Virus record (IMG/VR): IMGVR_UViG_3300007963_000006
Span: 1 to 64,000 of that record
Reading direction: 5' to 3' (one strand)
Length of the DNA stretch: 64,000 nucleotides
DNA from: a virus
Below, in pieces: positions 51,664 through 61,132 of this stretch. Within the stretch, counting starts at the first letter, position 1. Each line of letters begins with the position of its first letter. The notes below the pieces were generated by a model. That model did not search any database. It saw nothing but the letters and a program-made list of their open reading frames with translations, and was not told the DNA's origin. A program made the position numbers and the translations under genes.

Positions 51664-54303
51664 TCACACCCCGTATCGGTCCTCAAACCATTGTTGAACA
51701 TCAGAATGCTCCGCACTCGATAGGAATTTCGGATAAGCCACCACTTCATGGATAATGAATCCGGGTGGTGCGATATTGGAATAAATGTTAGCGGCTCCGG
51801 CGGCAGTTAATTTACCCAAAATTTCCAAACCACCCGTTTGAGCAGTAGCAGTGTCAAACACTACGGGATTTGTAGTGGCGTAGGCGTGGCCTCCTGCTAA
51901 TTCAGTGTTATTCGTGCCACCTTCATTCCTCCATCCCCAGTAAATTTTGCTTGCCGATTCATCTATCCTTGCGCTGACAAGGCAAGGTGTTCCTGCGGTG
52001 GGGCGATAACCACTTCCGGGGGATGTCGTAGTCCCTGCTGCGGCAAGAACTGGACTTCCGCTGCCGTTATCCAATTGCAGATCGAATCCATCATTAACCA
52101 CATTCCCAACCAGTGTAATGGCTCGACTGGCAACATAGGTGGGTGTGATTACAAAATACCATGACCAATCACCGTCCGTCATACTTGGCCCACCACCATA
52201 AAGTGTGGAAAGATGTTCTGTTCCAAATGCCCTTTGCCCTGTGGTCCCACTGACTTCAGGCTGACGAATTCCACCTTGACCGGACACCCAACCTGCACCA
52301 TCATAATACACAAGGGGATGTAATGGACTCCGAGGGACGATTTCCGATCCTGCAAGTGTAGGCATACCGACAGGAAAAACTTCTGTTGTAGTGCCACTAT
52401 GAACCAATTCAGAAGGACTGGCGACAACCAAACCCGCTCGATTATTTGCATTACCGCAATTCTGCTTCCAACGCCAACCGCCCCATCCATAGAAATGGTA
52501 ATTGTTCGGGCTGATGGGTGCTTTATTCCTCCACCAATGCACGAATTGGTCGTTGCTAACAACACTTGCACCGTTGTATGCCTTGACTGTTGTTTTGTCA
52601 TTAGCGTCAAGCCAAAGCATAACATCCGTAGCCATAGGGGGCTGATAATCTGCTGCCGAACCCATAACACCGGCAACTTGATTTTGCATATCGGCATTGT
52701 AGCGAGAATGGGTGGAAATGAAATAAGCATCATTTTGGCTTGGGCTACTATCTGAAAATCGTTGATTTTGAGTAAATCTTGCTCTCGTCATTTGACCCGT
52801 GATACGATTTCCAATGGGTGCTTCAAAACCGGGGTCAATGACCAAATCGCCATTTCCGAGGGTGAACCAAACTGGTGTGTTGTCAGGGTGGTCGAATAGA
52901 AATCCCTGTGTATATGGATTGACATTTGCAGATGAAAGAATGCTACTTTGCACGACTACACATGGGGGACGAGCAGGACTACTTGCATTCCCTTCAAAAT
53001 CAATGGCGACAATTCGCATCCGTTCAATTGGATTCACCATTGGGTCAAGATCTATGCCACCTTCCGGTGATGAATCGTGATAGCCAAATGTGGATACACT
53101 GCCACCAGTCATTGGATCGGTGCCTGAAGCATTGACAATGGCATTCAGATTTGATACCGGAATTCCGTCTGAATGGTAATTGGCCCCAGTGATTTGTGAC
53201 GAAACGTCCAAGATACCACTACCCCACCACGATTGGAGAGGCAATTCTTCCACTGGTATTGACAGCATATAGGATGCAAGCAATTCCAACGCAGTGGGCC
53301 GTTCTGTTAAGCCCGCAACCACACTATCAGGGAAGTCACGGATGCGGAAATAGCCGTAATCATAGCCCGATGCAAGAGTAAGTGGGTGGCCTGATGCGGG
53401 ACTTACGGCCCCACCGGGGGCCACATTTGTGAAATCATAACCAACACACACCATCGGTTGGGGCATAAGTCCCTCATTCTCCGATCCCACCCCATCTTTA
53501 CCTTGATGGGGATGTGCCGGATTTCGGTTGTTGAAAAAATGGAGATTGGGTATGTCATCTTCGTCCTCAAACGTCCAAAGGCCGACAGTATCAGGTAACA
53601 ATGTAAGCGGTTGCATCTTTGGCTCTATGACCCCACGACTGACACGAACACTTTCAATTACACCACGATATTCACCGCCCCGACCTCCGATAAACAAATC
53701 GGAAGATGATGATTTTATGATTCGTTCTTCGCCCCCGAAATCCATATCCGCCACTAAATCGGTATTGATGTAAATTCTCATCCGTGTGCCTGTAAATTGA
53801 GCATTGACGTATAGCAATTCACGGGAAGGTAAATCCAAATCGTGTGGCTTGCTTTCACCGCCGCTGTATGTATCCCAATTGTCACTATTCAAAGGGAAAT
53901 TGATAGCAGAACTGACTCTTTCCCCAATGACTTTACCGGCAGAATTGCGAGTATGCAATTCAAACACAGCAGGTGCCGCACTGAATGGCTCTCCAACCTT
54001 TAGGGTGTAACCCCCTTCTTTGTGCAGAATAACCCCGCCCCGATCAGGAATAACAAACGCTTCAAGTGTGAATGAACCAATCAAATTGTTGAGATTGTTG
54101 CCTTCGTTGGGATGGTGTCGTTGCCCCACCTTTGGATCGTCGCTTTCATACGACGATACCTTGTTTGTGCCGCCGGTCTTTTCAGTGTGAGCAGCATTGA
54201 ATAAATCGACACCACTTTCACGATATGCCCCAGTGGGCACAATCATACCGTCCGTGTAGCCGTTCAATCGAACTGCCTTTGAATTGAGAATATGAATCGG
54301 CAC
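51664..54303 (-). CDS. Large tail protein with N-terminal LamG-like domain
   Basis: The 879-residue product has an N-terminal lectin-type domain (SKAVRLNGYTDG, IGSFTLEAFVIPDRGGVIL, ELLYVNAQFTGTRMRIYIN, GEYRGVIESVRVSRGVI; about 8-230). A beta-rich remainder contains a second such block near the C-terminus (MATDVMLWLDANDKTTVKAY, about 580-820). GTG 54303 is chosen: it follows the upstream stop by four bases, whereas ATG 54390 would overlap by 83 bases. It is probably part of the tail tip or fibres and may bind surface sugars. Confidence 0.7.
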   Translation of the reverse strand: MPIHILNSKAVRLNGYTDGMIVPTGAYRESGVDLFNAAHTEKTGGTNKVSSYESDDPKVGQRHHPNEGNNLNNLIGSFTLEAFVIPDRGGVILHKEGGYTLKVGEPFSAAPAVFELHTRNSAGKVIGERVSSAINFPLNSDNWDTYSGGESKPHDLDLPSRELLYVNAQFTGTRMRIYINTDLVADMDFGGEERIIKSSSSDLFIGGRGGEYRGVIESVRVSRGVIEPKMQPLTLLPDTVGLWTFEDEDDIPNLHFFNNRNPAHPHQGKDGVGSENEGLMPQPMVCVGYDFTNVAPGGAVSPASGHPLTLASGYDYGYFRIRDFPDSVVAGLTERPTALELLASYMLSIPVEELPLQSWWGSGILDVSSQITGANYHSDGIPVSNLNAIVNASGTDPMTGGSVSTFGYHDSSPEGGIDLDPMVNPIERMRIVAIDFEGNASSPARPPCVVVQSSILSSANVNPYTQGFLFDHPDNTPVWFTLGNGDLVIDPGFEAPIGNRITGQMTRARFTQNQRFSDSSPSQNDAYFISTHSRYNADMQNQVAGVMGSAADYQPPMATDVMLWLDANDKTTVKAYNGASVVSNDQFVHWWRNKAPISPNNYHFYGWGGWRWKQNCGNANNRAGLVVASPSELVHSGTTTEVFPVGMPTLAGSEIVPRSPLHPLVYYDGAGWVSGQGGIRQPEVSGTTGQRAFGTEHLSTLYGGGPSMTDGDWSWYFVITPTYVASRAITLVGNVVNDGFDLQLDNGSGSPVLAAAGTTTSPGSGYRPTAGTPCLVSARIDESASKIYWGWRNEGGTNNTELAGGHAYATTNPVVFDTATAQTGGLEILGKLTAAGAANIYSNIAPPGFIIHEVVAYPKFLSSAEHSDVQQWFEDRYGV

Positions 54304-54307
54304 AATA

Positions 54308-55552
54308 TCAAATCCCAAGTAACTGTTCGCAACAGGCAAAGCCCAATGAAAACGTCCACACGGAATCTCCCGCTTCATAACTCGGTTCAAAGGTTTGAAC
54401 GACGCCCGCCAACGCTACACCTTGCCTAAAAAATGGATTCGGCCTCTCCCCCTCCTCCATTGGGTCAAATGCCTTCAAATTCTTTTCCGATGAATAATCA
54501 ACACCCGGACCTGAAGGCAATACGAATTGCCGAATCACTTCACTATCTGCACCTGAAGCCGTAATCATTGAGTCGTATGGAATGCGTAATCCGACAATGT
54601 ATTTTTTGACGGAATCAGATTCTTCAATCATCAATAATTTCGCAATATCGAAATTCGACAATGAATCAGGCATTTCAATAAGATCGCCCGTGAATGCTTG
54701 GGGTGAAAGCATACCTCCACCCGCTGAAGCATTCACAGTCATATTGATGAGATCTTGAATCTTGTCACCTTTGCTCTTTTTGCTTCCACTGACGCCCCCA
54801 GTGAAATTGGTCACATGAAATGTAGCGGCCCAATCTTGAGATGAGGATACCGCCAAATCACCCTGTGTTGTCACCACACCATTTCCGTCAGCACTGGACG
54901 TTTTGTTTGTGAGGGTGATTTTTTCGTTACTCAATGTTCCCACTGCTTGATGGGCACCACTATTGGTTTTGACACCTGCCCCCTGCGTGATGGTGTATAT
55001 GGCCGAAATCGCCGTTGTTACTGTCGCTATTTTGACTGATGCAGCCGCAAGAGCAGTATTCATCGCGGTCGCTATGTCACCCGTATGGTTGATGGTTCCT
55101 GATATATTCACAGGGATCATGCTGTTTGTCAAAACGGTGGCAGCAGGAACGCTACTGGAATAGAACCTCAATGTGATGTCCTCCCCTGCACCTGCGGCCA
55201 CTTGACCTGCCGATCTAAACGTGATTTCCTTACCGTGTAATGCGGCTACAATAGAAGCAATTGTCGTGTTGCCTTCCGCTTGTTGTTGCTTGAACCATGA
55301 ATCAAACAAACCAGTGGGGCGTGATAGGTCAAATGATGCAGCAGCAGCGGCAGAACCGCTCGTATTTTCATCATCAACAATCACCCCATTGATAGCGACA
55401 CTTAACAGGTTGTTATTCAAATCCAGTCCCATGCGAACGCCCACGATAGGGGGTGCCCATATCGCAACACCACGTTGAACTGAAAAGCCAACAGATGTAG
55501 CATTCAATTCAATAATTTCACCATCACGGCGAATCAATTGCACTTTCGGCAT
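54308..55552 (-). CDS. Distal tail / baseplate protein
   Basis: The 414-residue product follows the tape measure gene, the position of distal tail proteins in siphoviruses. Its start (MPKVQLIRRDGEIIELNATS) and end (VVQTFEPSYEAGDSVWTFSLGF) are beta-type; the middle is an Ala/Ser/Thr-rich insertion. No specific family is recognised, so the call is from position. The start lies three bases after the tape measure stop. Confidence 0.6.
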   Translation of the reverse strand: MPKVQLIRRDGEIIELNATSVGFSVQRGVAIWAPPIVGVRMGLDLNNNLLSVAINGVIVDDENTSGSAAAAASFDLSRPTGLFDSWFKQQQAEGNTTIASIVAALHGKEITFRSAGQVAAGAGEDITLRFYSSSVPAATVLTNSMIPVNISGTINHTGDIATAMNTALAAASVKIATVTTAISAIYTITQGAGVKTNSGAHQAVGTLSNEKITLTNKTSSADGNGVVTTQGDLAVSSSQDWAATFHVTNFTGGVSGSKKSKGDKIQDLINMTVNASAGGGMLSPQAFTGDLIEMPDSLSNFDIAKLLMIEESDSVKKYIVGLRIPYDSMITASGADSEVIRQFVLPSGPGVDYSSEKNLKAFDPMEEGERPNPFFRQGVALAGVVQTFEPSYEAGDSVWTFSLGFACCEQLLGI

Positions 55553-55555
55553 ACC

Positions 55556-57124
55556 TCACATCCCCCGACTGATGCCGCTACCCCGCGACCTGTTTTTGAA
55601 TACGCGCCCCACTTCCTCACCAACCATGCGAGCAATCTTCCGAGGATCGCCACTGGCCCCACTGACATTGATATTCACTGTGGTGTTACCACCACCAGTC
55701 AAACCACCCTTTATGGTCACTGGAATGGTGCGACCATCAGGAAGAGGCACAACGGCTTCCGTGCCGTGTAAAGTGGCCGGATAACCACTCTTGGGTCCAC
55801 TGGCTATGCCGCCTTTTGCTAATTTCATGCCTTCAATATCAATTGTAGGCAAATTGGGAACAAGGGGAATCTTGTTGAATGTCCTGATACCGGCGTTAAT
55901 CAATTTGAATACGGGCGAAATGAAGTCAATTATCGAATTGACAAACGACTTGAAGAAGCCCTTCACCCCATTGAACACATCTTTGAAAATGTCACCGATA
56001 CTTGAGATGTGTTCCCCCACTGCATCAAAGTCGCCCCGCAATAGGGCCATGAATGCACGGAAAATTGCCATTAGCGTTCGCACAACACCCATTACGATTG
56101 TTACGACCATACCAATTGCTGCGATAACTGCTTTGTAGTAGGGGGCGATGTATGGATATATGAAGCCAACTATTTTGATAACGAGAGAGATGATGAAAGC
56201 GGCAATAACAACGAGAGTAGCAACGACTTCCCAAACAACACCAATCAATTCAAAGACGAATGACAAAATACCTGAAGTATTCAAAAAGTCCACAAATCCA
56301 ACGACAATATCAATCAACCATTGAACGAAGTCACCAATACCTGTATCACCCAATGCCCATGAGAACAGATCGAACACCGTTTGCAGTGTGTCCCACACTA
56401 ACATGACATTATCAATGAGCATTTGCACGAATCCGGCTTCAATGAGAGTATCAACGATGAAGAAGATGGCGTCCCAAACCATAGTGTGAATTTCCATAAA
56501 CACAGTGAAAACGGTTGTCAATCCCTCAATCAATCCTTCAAAGAAGGAGCCACCGTCTATTTCGGGAAGTGTAACATTGGCTTTGATTGCTTCCCATGTT
56601 CCCAAAAACCGCTCTTTCCAAACGTCGAGATAGTCACTGATGGTTTCCATTGAAAGGCCCAAACCACCGATGGTTTCCTTCACTTTGGCGATCCCTTCTT
56701 TCAACAATGCAAATGCAGCACCAACAATGGGTAAATTTTCAACCCATTTGAGTAACGTGCCCCCGCCTTGATCGAATACGGCAGCGAATAGCAGCATGGC
56801 CCCCATGACGCCGAAAATCAACCCCATAAGCGGCATCATAGCCAGTAACATTCCTTTGAATGAAGCAACAACGGTGCCCAAAACCAATGAAAACGGCTTC
56901 CATGCCTTTTTTGTTGCTTTTGTAGTCGCTTTTCCGGTCCCTGTGATTGCACCTTTGACGCTCGACATCGCCATTTTCATTTTCATGTGAGCGGTGTATA
57001 GGGGACCAAGTGTTTTCATCAAAATACGGTGTTTATCCGGCAATATAGCGATGGCATCTTTGTATTGGTTAATCGTCGCAACCTGATCCCACAATCGTTG
57101 AGGAACGCCACCCGCTTCAGCCAT
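55556..57124 (-). CDS. Tail tape measure protein
   Basis: The 522-residue product sets tail length. It has an N-terminal helical part, then several hydrophobic segments (SFKGMLLAMMPLMGLIFGVMGAM begins one; FLNTSGILSFVFELIGVVW; VVATLVVIAAFIISLVI). The C-terminal segment GGIASGPKSGYPATLHGTEA is followed by VVPLPDGRTIPV, the signature of many phage tape measures. At 522 residues it is short, implying a tail of well under 100 nm by the usual 1.5 angstrom per residue rule. It overlaps the chaperone frame by eight bases. Confidence 0.92.
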   Translation of the reverse strand: MAEAGGVPQRLWDQVATINQYKDAIAILPDKHRILMKTLGPLYTAHMKMKMAMSSVKGAITGTGKATTKATKKAWKPFSLVLGTVVASFKGMLLAMMPLMGLIFGVMGAMLLFAAVFDQGGGTLLKWVENLPIVGAAFALLKEGIAKVKETIGGLGLSMETISDYLDVWKERFLGTWEAIKANVTLPEIDGGSFFEGLIEGLTTVFTVFMEIHTMVWDAIFFIVDTLIEAGFVQMLIDNVMLVWDTLQTVFDLFSWALGDTGIGDFVQWLIDIVVGFVDFLNTSGILSFVFELIGVVWEVVATLVVIAAFIISLVIKIVGFIYPYIAPYYKAVIAAIGMVVTIVMGVVRTLMAIFRAFMALLRGDFDAVGEHISSIGDIFKDVFNGVKGFFKSFVNSIIDFISPVFKLINAGIRTFNKIPLVPNLPTIDIEGMKLAKGGIASGPKSGYPATLHGTEAVVPLPDGRTIPVTIKGGLTGGGNTTVNINVSGASGDPRKIARMVGEEVGRVFKNRSRGSGISRGM

Positions 57125-57455
57125 CGTCTTTCAACCTCGCATTCATCCTGTCGAAAAAGTCCTTATCACTTGTGGTCCGAACAGGACGCCCTTTTGACTC
57201 TCCGATGGACTGCTCACGCTTAACCTTCTCCATTTCCTCGCCCTCAATCTCCTTGAATGCAGCCATAATGAAGTAGTCCAAATAGACTCTTTCGGGCGGT
57301 AAATGGTCCCATGAATGGGGTGGGCAATTGAAGTGCTTTCCAAGAAAATGTGTAGGGAGGGTGAAGGCCAATATCGGCAATTGATATTCACTAATGGGTA
57401 AATCTCCCTCTCCGTTCCAGTGCATAAATGCCCTGACATCATCGAGGGTTATGCC
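57117..57455 (-). CDS. Tail assembly chaperone, frameshift extension (T part)
   Basis: This frame continues the upstream chaperone after a -1 shift at 57455-57461 and adds 112 residues. An internal ATG at 57425 could allow separate translation. The segment PPHSWDHLPPERVYLDYFIMAAFKE fits the second tail chaperone of siphoviruses, which is usually made only as a G-T fusion that binds the tape measure. The C-terminal third is charged and helical. It overlaps the tape measure gene, as in lambda-like tails. Confidence 0.75.
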   Translation of the reverse strand, partial: GITLDDVRAFMHWNGEGDLPISEYQLPILAFTLPTHFLGKHFNCPPHSWDHLPPERVYLDYFIMAAFKEIEGEEMEKVKREQSIGESKGRPVRTTSDKDFFDRMNARLKDDG

Positions 57456-57817
57456 AAAGGGCCGGTCATGCCGCCTGACAGACCTTCCATCAAAGATTCA
57501 AAGGAGGGCAATAATTTCTGAATTTGCTCTCCGACTTCGGGCTTCAAATTAAGCAATTGACCCGTAGTGAGATTTGGGTCGGTCTTTGTGATACAGGTTC
57601 GGAACAAGTATTCCCAATAGCCGCCAAAGTCCACCTGTGGACTCATATTGCCGTCAGAATCAGTGCCCACTGCCACAAACTTTGTAATTGCATTTTGCCG
57701 TGCAATCCACGACAATGGTTTAATCCACACGATCAACTCACCGTGTGGTGTTTCCACCGCATGGCGTTCTGCCTCTTCTGTTACTACTAAATCACTCGCC
57801 TTCGCTCTCTCCGCCAT
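57449..57817 (-). CDS. Tail assembly chaperone (G part)
   Basis: The 122-residue product lies between the tail tube and tape measure genes and ends at the slippery site, as expected of the first tail chaperone. It has a strand-rich start (ETPHGELIVWIKPLSWIARQ) and helical end (LKPEVGEQIQKLLPSFESLMEGL), the pattern of gpG-like proteins. ATG 57817 or 57820 after GAAGGTGAAG is preferred; earlier in-frame ATGs to 57871 would overlap the upstream gene further. Confidence 0.7.
   Translation of the reverse strand: MAERAKASDLVVTEEAERHAVETPHGELIVWIKPLSWIARQNAITKFVAVGTDSDGNMSPQVDFGGYWEYLFRTCITKTDPNLTTGQLLNLKPEVGEQIQKLLPSFESLMEGLSGGMTGPLA
57455..57461 (-). promoter_or_regulatory. -1 programmed frameshift slippery site CCCTTTG
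   Basis: Read on the - strand, the zero frame is GGC CCT TTG GCA TAA. The heptamer C-CCT-TTG matches the X-XXY-YYZ rule for -1 frameshifting and stands six bases before the stop codon of the first chaperone. After slippage the frame continues without a stop into the second chaperone (next codons GGC ATA ACC). Position and frame match the G/GT frameshift of many tailed phages. Confidence 0.8.
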
Positions 57818-58151
57818 CATCTTCACCTTCGGTTGTGGTGTCGGCTTCATCGTCCTCTTGCAGTCGTGCAATCAGATCAGCCTTTGTGCCGCTGCTTGAA
57901 AGGCCACGCTGACTGCACAAGACCTGTAATTCGGTCTTGTTCATATCATCGTAACTCGTTTCCTCGCTTGGGCTTTCCGCAGGTGTCGATCTCGGTGACG
58001 GCATAGGAGGCGAAAGCAGGTGTGCATCATCGTGGACTTGAATGTCTGTTGAAGATAGTCCCGGCCCTTCCACAATTCCTGTGGAAGTCACGGTCCAACT
58101 CAACGGCATTCTTCGTCCGGCGACGGTCACATATCCTGTTAGCCTTACCAT
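57792..58151 (-). CDS. Virion-region protein with C-terminal SAP domain
   Basis: The 119-residue product has a beta-type N-terminal part (GYVTVAGRRMPLSWTVTS), a Pro/Ser linker, and a SAP motif, NKTELQVLCSQRGLSSSGTK followed by ADLIARL (about 71-98). It ends in an acidic tail. SAP domains bind AT-rich DNA or proteins and also occur in some phage structural clusters. ATG 58151 is chosen for CAGGGGTGAG upstream. It overlaps the chaperone start by 26 bases. Confidence 0.65.
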   Translation of the reverse strand: MVRLTGYVTVAGRRMPLSWTVTSTGIVEGPGLSSTDIQVHDDAHLLSPPMPSPRSTPAESPSEETSYDDMNKTELQVLCSQRGLSSSGTKADLIARLQEDDEADTTTEGEDDGGESEGE

Positions 58152-58193
58152 TGTTCTCACCCCTGTTATCTGTCCTATTTGATTATTGCGCTA

Positions 58194-60440
58194 TCAAAGC
58201 GTGAAATACGGATTGGTTTCGGTCACTTTCATGTGCCGGACCTTGAATTCGACATTGGCTGTTACTGGGCCTTTGTCATCAGGCAGTGGATGTTCTGCCT
58301 TCGATACGGTGTAATCTTCAATGGTGATTACACCATTTTGACGGGTTGCTGCCGAACCGGGCTTAGTGAGAGTCAATGTAATGTCATTCGTATTGGTGTG
58401 ATGGGTGCGCTTTCGCACTTCATCGAACCAACGACTGTCCTCCGCCAATGCACTGAATTTGAATGTATATTCGCGGGCCGCTTCAGTGATTTCCGAGGAA
58501 TACTGTGTAGCGGATTCTTGAACCTGATCAGCAGCCGCATACGCCCCATCAGTGCCCCGAATATACCACCGAGCAGTATTTCCATTGGCAATTGATAATT
58601 CGGCGTTTAGGGCACGCAATACGACAGCACCAAAGGCACTGAACATAACGTGTTGGAATAGGTATGGCTTCTCACCATTGACAGCGATCCCTGATACTCG
58701 ACGGTTCACCCGTGTGTTAGCCGTATTCTCAAACATTCGATGTGGTGTCGTGAAGAGATTTGCAGTATCGGTGAACATTCGACCTGCTTCATAGTCGCCG
58801 CTGATTTTGACCTCCCCTTCACTGTCTGCGGTGCAAGTCAAAGCATTGACTTTACAACCACTGAATACCCTCAACATTTGTTCTTCGCCGGGTGTCACAT
58901 CGGTTTGACGGTGTGATGTTTCAATGCTGAATGTGGGCAGGTATGAATATCCAAAGAAATTGTGAACCACACCATACTTCAATTCGCTTGTCGTATCAAC
59001 AATGGCAGGGCTTCCCCTTTTCCATGCGTGGCTGTTTGTGCTGTCCCATGTGTATTTCATCCTCTCAATACCCATAGAAGCGGCTGTGTGGCTGAACAGG
59101 AATGGTTCTTCAACATAGAGATAGCCCGCATCCCCTCCACTGGCTGTTCCAATGGCGATAACTCGGCGGATTTCGTGCTTGTTGAGAGTAGGCAATTCTG
59201 CATCTGCGCCGGGGATTTGAACGGTGTCCTTGTCAAAAATCTGAAGATAATCGCCAACGGAGAATTTGGCCGCAAGTGTGGCCCCAATACTGATTCGCAG
59301 ATCGCCCGCTGTGATAGAGGCGGCAGGTTGAGCGAGAAGATAAATTGGGACATTGACAATTTGCGCCCTTGCTACTGCCCCGGCATCAATATCAATGCAA
59401 CCAGTAAGTGTGGTTGATGCGCCACCACCTGCGCCATAATATCCAAGCAACACATCGTTTCCATCGGCTGAAAGCACCTTGAATAGACCCGCTGTGGGTG
59501 CTGATTCGTGGCTTACACTGGCGTTATTGGTTAAAGTCAATTCATCTCCTGAATCGGCCACAGAAAGCGCACCGACAAACACATCCAACCCGGTGTATGT
59601 GTTCGATATACCCGTAAGGCCCGCTGCACCAGTCGTTGCTGTAATGCTTGTATCTATTCCGGTTGCACCGACTTCATGCGCCGCATAAGCGGCTGTTGCC
59701 GAATCTTTGAGATTGAGGGGCAGGTCATCCAATACGGTGTCTGTGCCTGTCACATTGGTGAATTCGCCCTTACTACGAGCCGTGTGCCCTCCGAGGGCAT
59801 ACTTGAACATCCTCAATGAATGGGCCATCGTATCATACGCGCCTCCTGCAAGTGTTTCCTTGCCGCTCGTCATTACATTGACATCACGGCCCATACCGAC
59901 GACGTGCTGTGTTTTCACGTCGATTTCAGGTTCGGGTAGTGCAAATGAATTGAGCAGACCCAAGAATTGGTCGGCTTTGATGCGTTGATCGGTTGCTGTC
60001 ATCGCAGCCTCCATCGTTGGAACTCGGAGGGTATTGATGATGAAATAATCACCAGTGTGGGCAACTATGGCCCCTGTTGTAGCCAAACGCGGTTGGATCG
60101 TAAGGGTGCTGCCGCTATTGGCTGAAATGTAGTAGGTGCGCTTGGTGCTTGGGTAATCGTCAGCGGTGTAGCGATTGCTGCCTCCCGACGAATAAATGCG
60201 TAATGTTGCACCAACAAGCATTCCATCCGGCACTTCTGCCTTTTGTGGTGAACCACTGACCCAATACATCCCTGCACCAAGATTGATGGTTGATGAATTG
60301 GCTGTGGAGCCGTCAGCAGTGTTCCATCCGGCAGTCGCGCCTGTGCCCGATGTGACGTTGGTTCCCTGTCCGAAAAGTCCGGTTTCCTTTGCGAGAGATA
60401 CCTCCGACAAATCTCCTTTGTATAGCAAATTTACAGCCAT
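58194..60440 (-). CDS. Major tail tube protein (large)
   Basis: The 748-residue product lies just upstream of the SAP protein and chaperones, the position of the tail tube gene. Its C-terminal half has LPTFSIETSHRQ and GCKVNALTCTADSEGEVKISGD, matching the tube-protein pattern of a strand, a G-x-K-V-N-x-L/ strand and a following glycine-rich hairpin. It is much longer than the usual 200-400 residues, with extra Ala/Gly/Thr-rich beta domains in the first 330 residues that may decorate the tube. AGGAATAAAA precedes the start. Confidence 0.7.
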   Translation of the reverse strand: MAVNLLYKGDLSEVSLAKETGLFGQGTNVTSGTGATAGWNTADGSTANSSTINLGAGMYWVSGSPQKAEVPDGMLVGATLRIYSSGGSNRYTADDYPSTKRTYYISANSGSTLTIQPRLATTGAIVAHTGDYFIINTLRVPTMEAAMTATDQRIKADQFLGLLNSFALPEPEIDVKTQHVVGMGRDVNVMTSGKETLAGGAYDTMAHSLRMFKYALGGHTARSKGEFTNVTGTDTVLDDLPLNLKDSATAAYAAHEVGATGIDTSITATTGAAGLTGISNTYTGLDVFVGALSVADSGDELTLTNNASVSHESAPTAGLFKVLSADGNDVLLGYYGAGGGASTTLTGCIDIDAGAVARAQIVNVPIYLLAQPAASITAGDLRISIGATLAAKFSVGDYLQIFDKDTVQIPGADAELPTLNKHEIRRVIAIGTASGGDAGYLYVEEPFLFSHTAASMGIERMKYTWDSTNSHAWKRGSPAIVDTTSELKYGVVHNFFGYSYLPTFSIETSHRQTDVTPGEEQMLRVFSGCKVNALTCTADSEGEVKISGDYEAGRMFTDTANLFTTPHRMFENTANTRVNRRVSGIAVNGEKPYLFQHVMFSAFGAVVLRALNAELSIANGNTARWYIRGTDGAYAAADQVQESATQYSSEITEAAREYTFKFSALAEDSRWFDEVRKRTHHTNTNDITLTLTKPGSAATRQNGVITIEDYTVSKAEHPLPDDKGPVTANVEFKVRHMKVTETNPYFTL

Positions 60441-60449
60441 TTTTATTCC

Positions 60450-60881
60450 TCATATTGTTGGTAGTGGTTGTGCGAATGTCACTATTTCGACTTGCATTGT
60501 GTAGCGAAAGAGCCTCTTACTGCGATCTGACAGGTCGGTCCTTGTCTTGAAGATTGCCCTATCAAAGTTAATTCCATCCCCTTTTCTATACTTGTGAAGG
60601 ATGCGCCGCACTTCGTCCCTCAAGTCACCGAGTCTGCTTCTGCTTTTCATGGTTCTTACGTCGATTGTCAAATTCACATGGATATTGACGAAATCGAACA
60701 GCAATTCAGGTTGCGCTTCGTTATGCGCCGTTTCAAAAATTCGTATCACGTCATGGTCTTGTAATCGTGTTCGCTTTCCTTCCCCGCGATCAAGAGTAGC
60801 AATATCCAAAATGGAAGGTTTAGGTGACACATTCCATTCAGAATCCAATAGTGATTCAATTGTAGCGATAGCATCGGCCAT
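60450..60881 (-). CDS. Tail completion / terminator-like protein
   Basis: The 143-residue product has the size, position and pattern (N-terminal helix ATIESLLDSEW, later strands LFDFVNIHVNLTIDV and LFRYTMQVEIVTF) of tail terminator or tail completion proteins, which cap the tail tube and join it to the head. ATG 60881 overlaps the upstream TAA and follows GGAGGTGT. The assignment is by position and shape only. Confidence 0.5.
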   Translation of the reverse strand: MADAIATIESLLDSEWNVSPKPSILDIATLDRGEGKRTRLQDHDVIRIFETAHNEAQPELLFDFVNIHVNLTIDVRTMKSRSRLGDLRDEVRRILHKYRKGDGINFDRAIFKTRTDLSDRSKRLFRYTMQVEIVTFAQPLPTI

Positions 60882-61132
60882 TAGGACACCTCCTTCCATT
60901 TTGTCAAAGCAGCGTCAGCATCCAATTTGAATGGGCTTGCCGCCCTGTGTGATTCCATGATGCTTGCCAATTCTGCTTCATCTATGTCCTCTCCGTATTC
61001 ATCTTTGTGAGTAAGTCGCTCATAAATCTCCAATTTTTCCAAATGGGAAGGTTCTGTTTGCGCTCGCTTTGTCAAGGCATTCACCAATTCATCAGTGGCT
61101 TTATTGATTTTAACCCAATCCACATCAACCAC
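60881..61132 (-). CDS. Small helical neck-region protein
   Basis: The 83-residue product is entirely helical and charged (INKATDELVNALTKRAQTEP, AELASIMESHRAASPF). It starts at GTG 61132 or possibly GTG 61123, which follows GGTGGTTGAT. It lies between the adaptor and the tail completion protein, so a head-tail joining role is likely. No family is recognised. Confidence 0.5.
   Translation of the reverse strand: MVDVDWVKINKATDELVNALTKRAQTEPSHLEKLEIYERLTHKDEYGEDIDEAELASIMESHRAASPFKLDADAALTKWKEVS

Noticed and set aside
54304-54390. Longer N-terminus (ATG 54390) of the LamG-domain tail protein
   Set aside because: It would overlap the upstream gene by 83 bases; GTG 54303 fits the tight four-base spacing seen elsewhere.
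57117-57425. Second tail chaperone as an independent gene starting at ATG 57425
   Set aside because: A canonical -1 slippery site in the correct frame makes a fusion product more likely; internal initiation remains possible.
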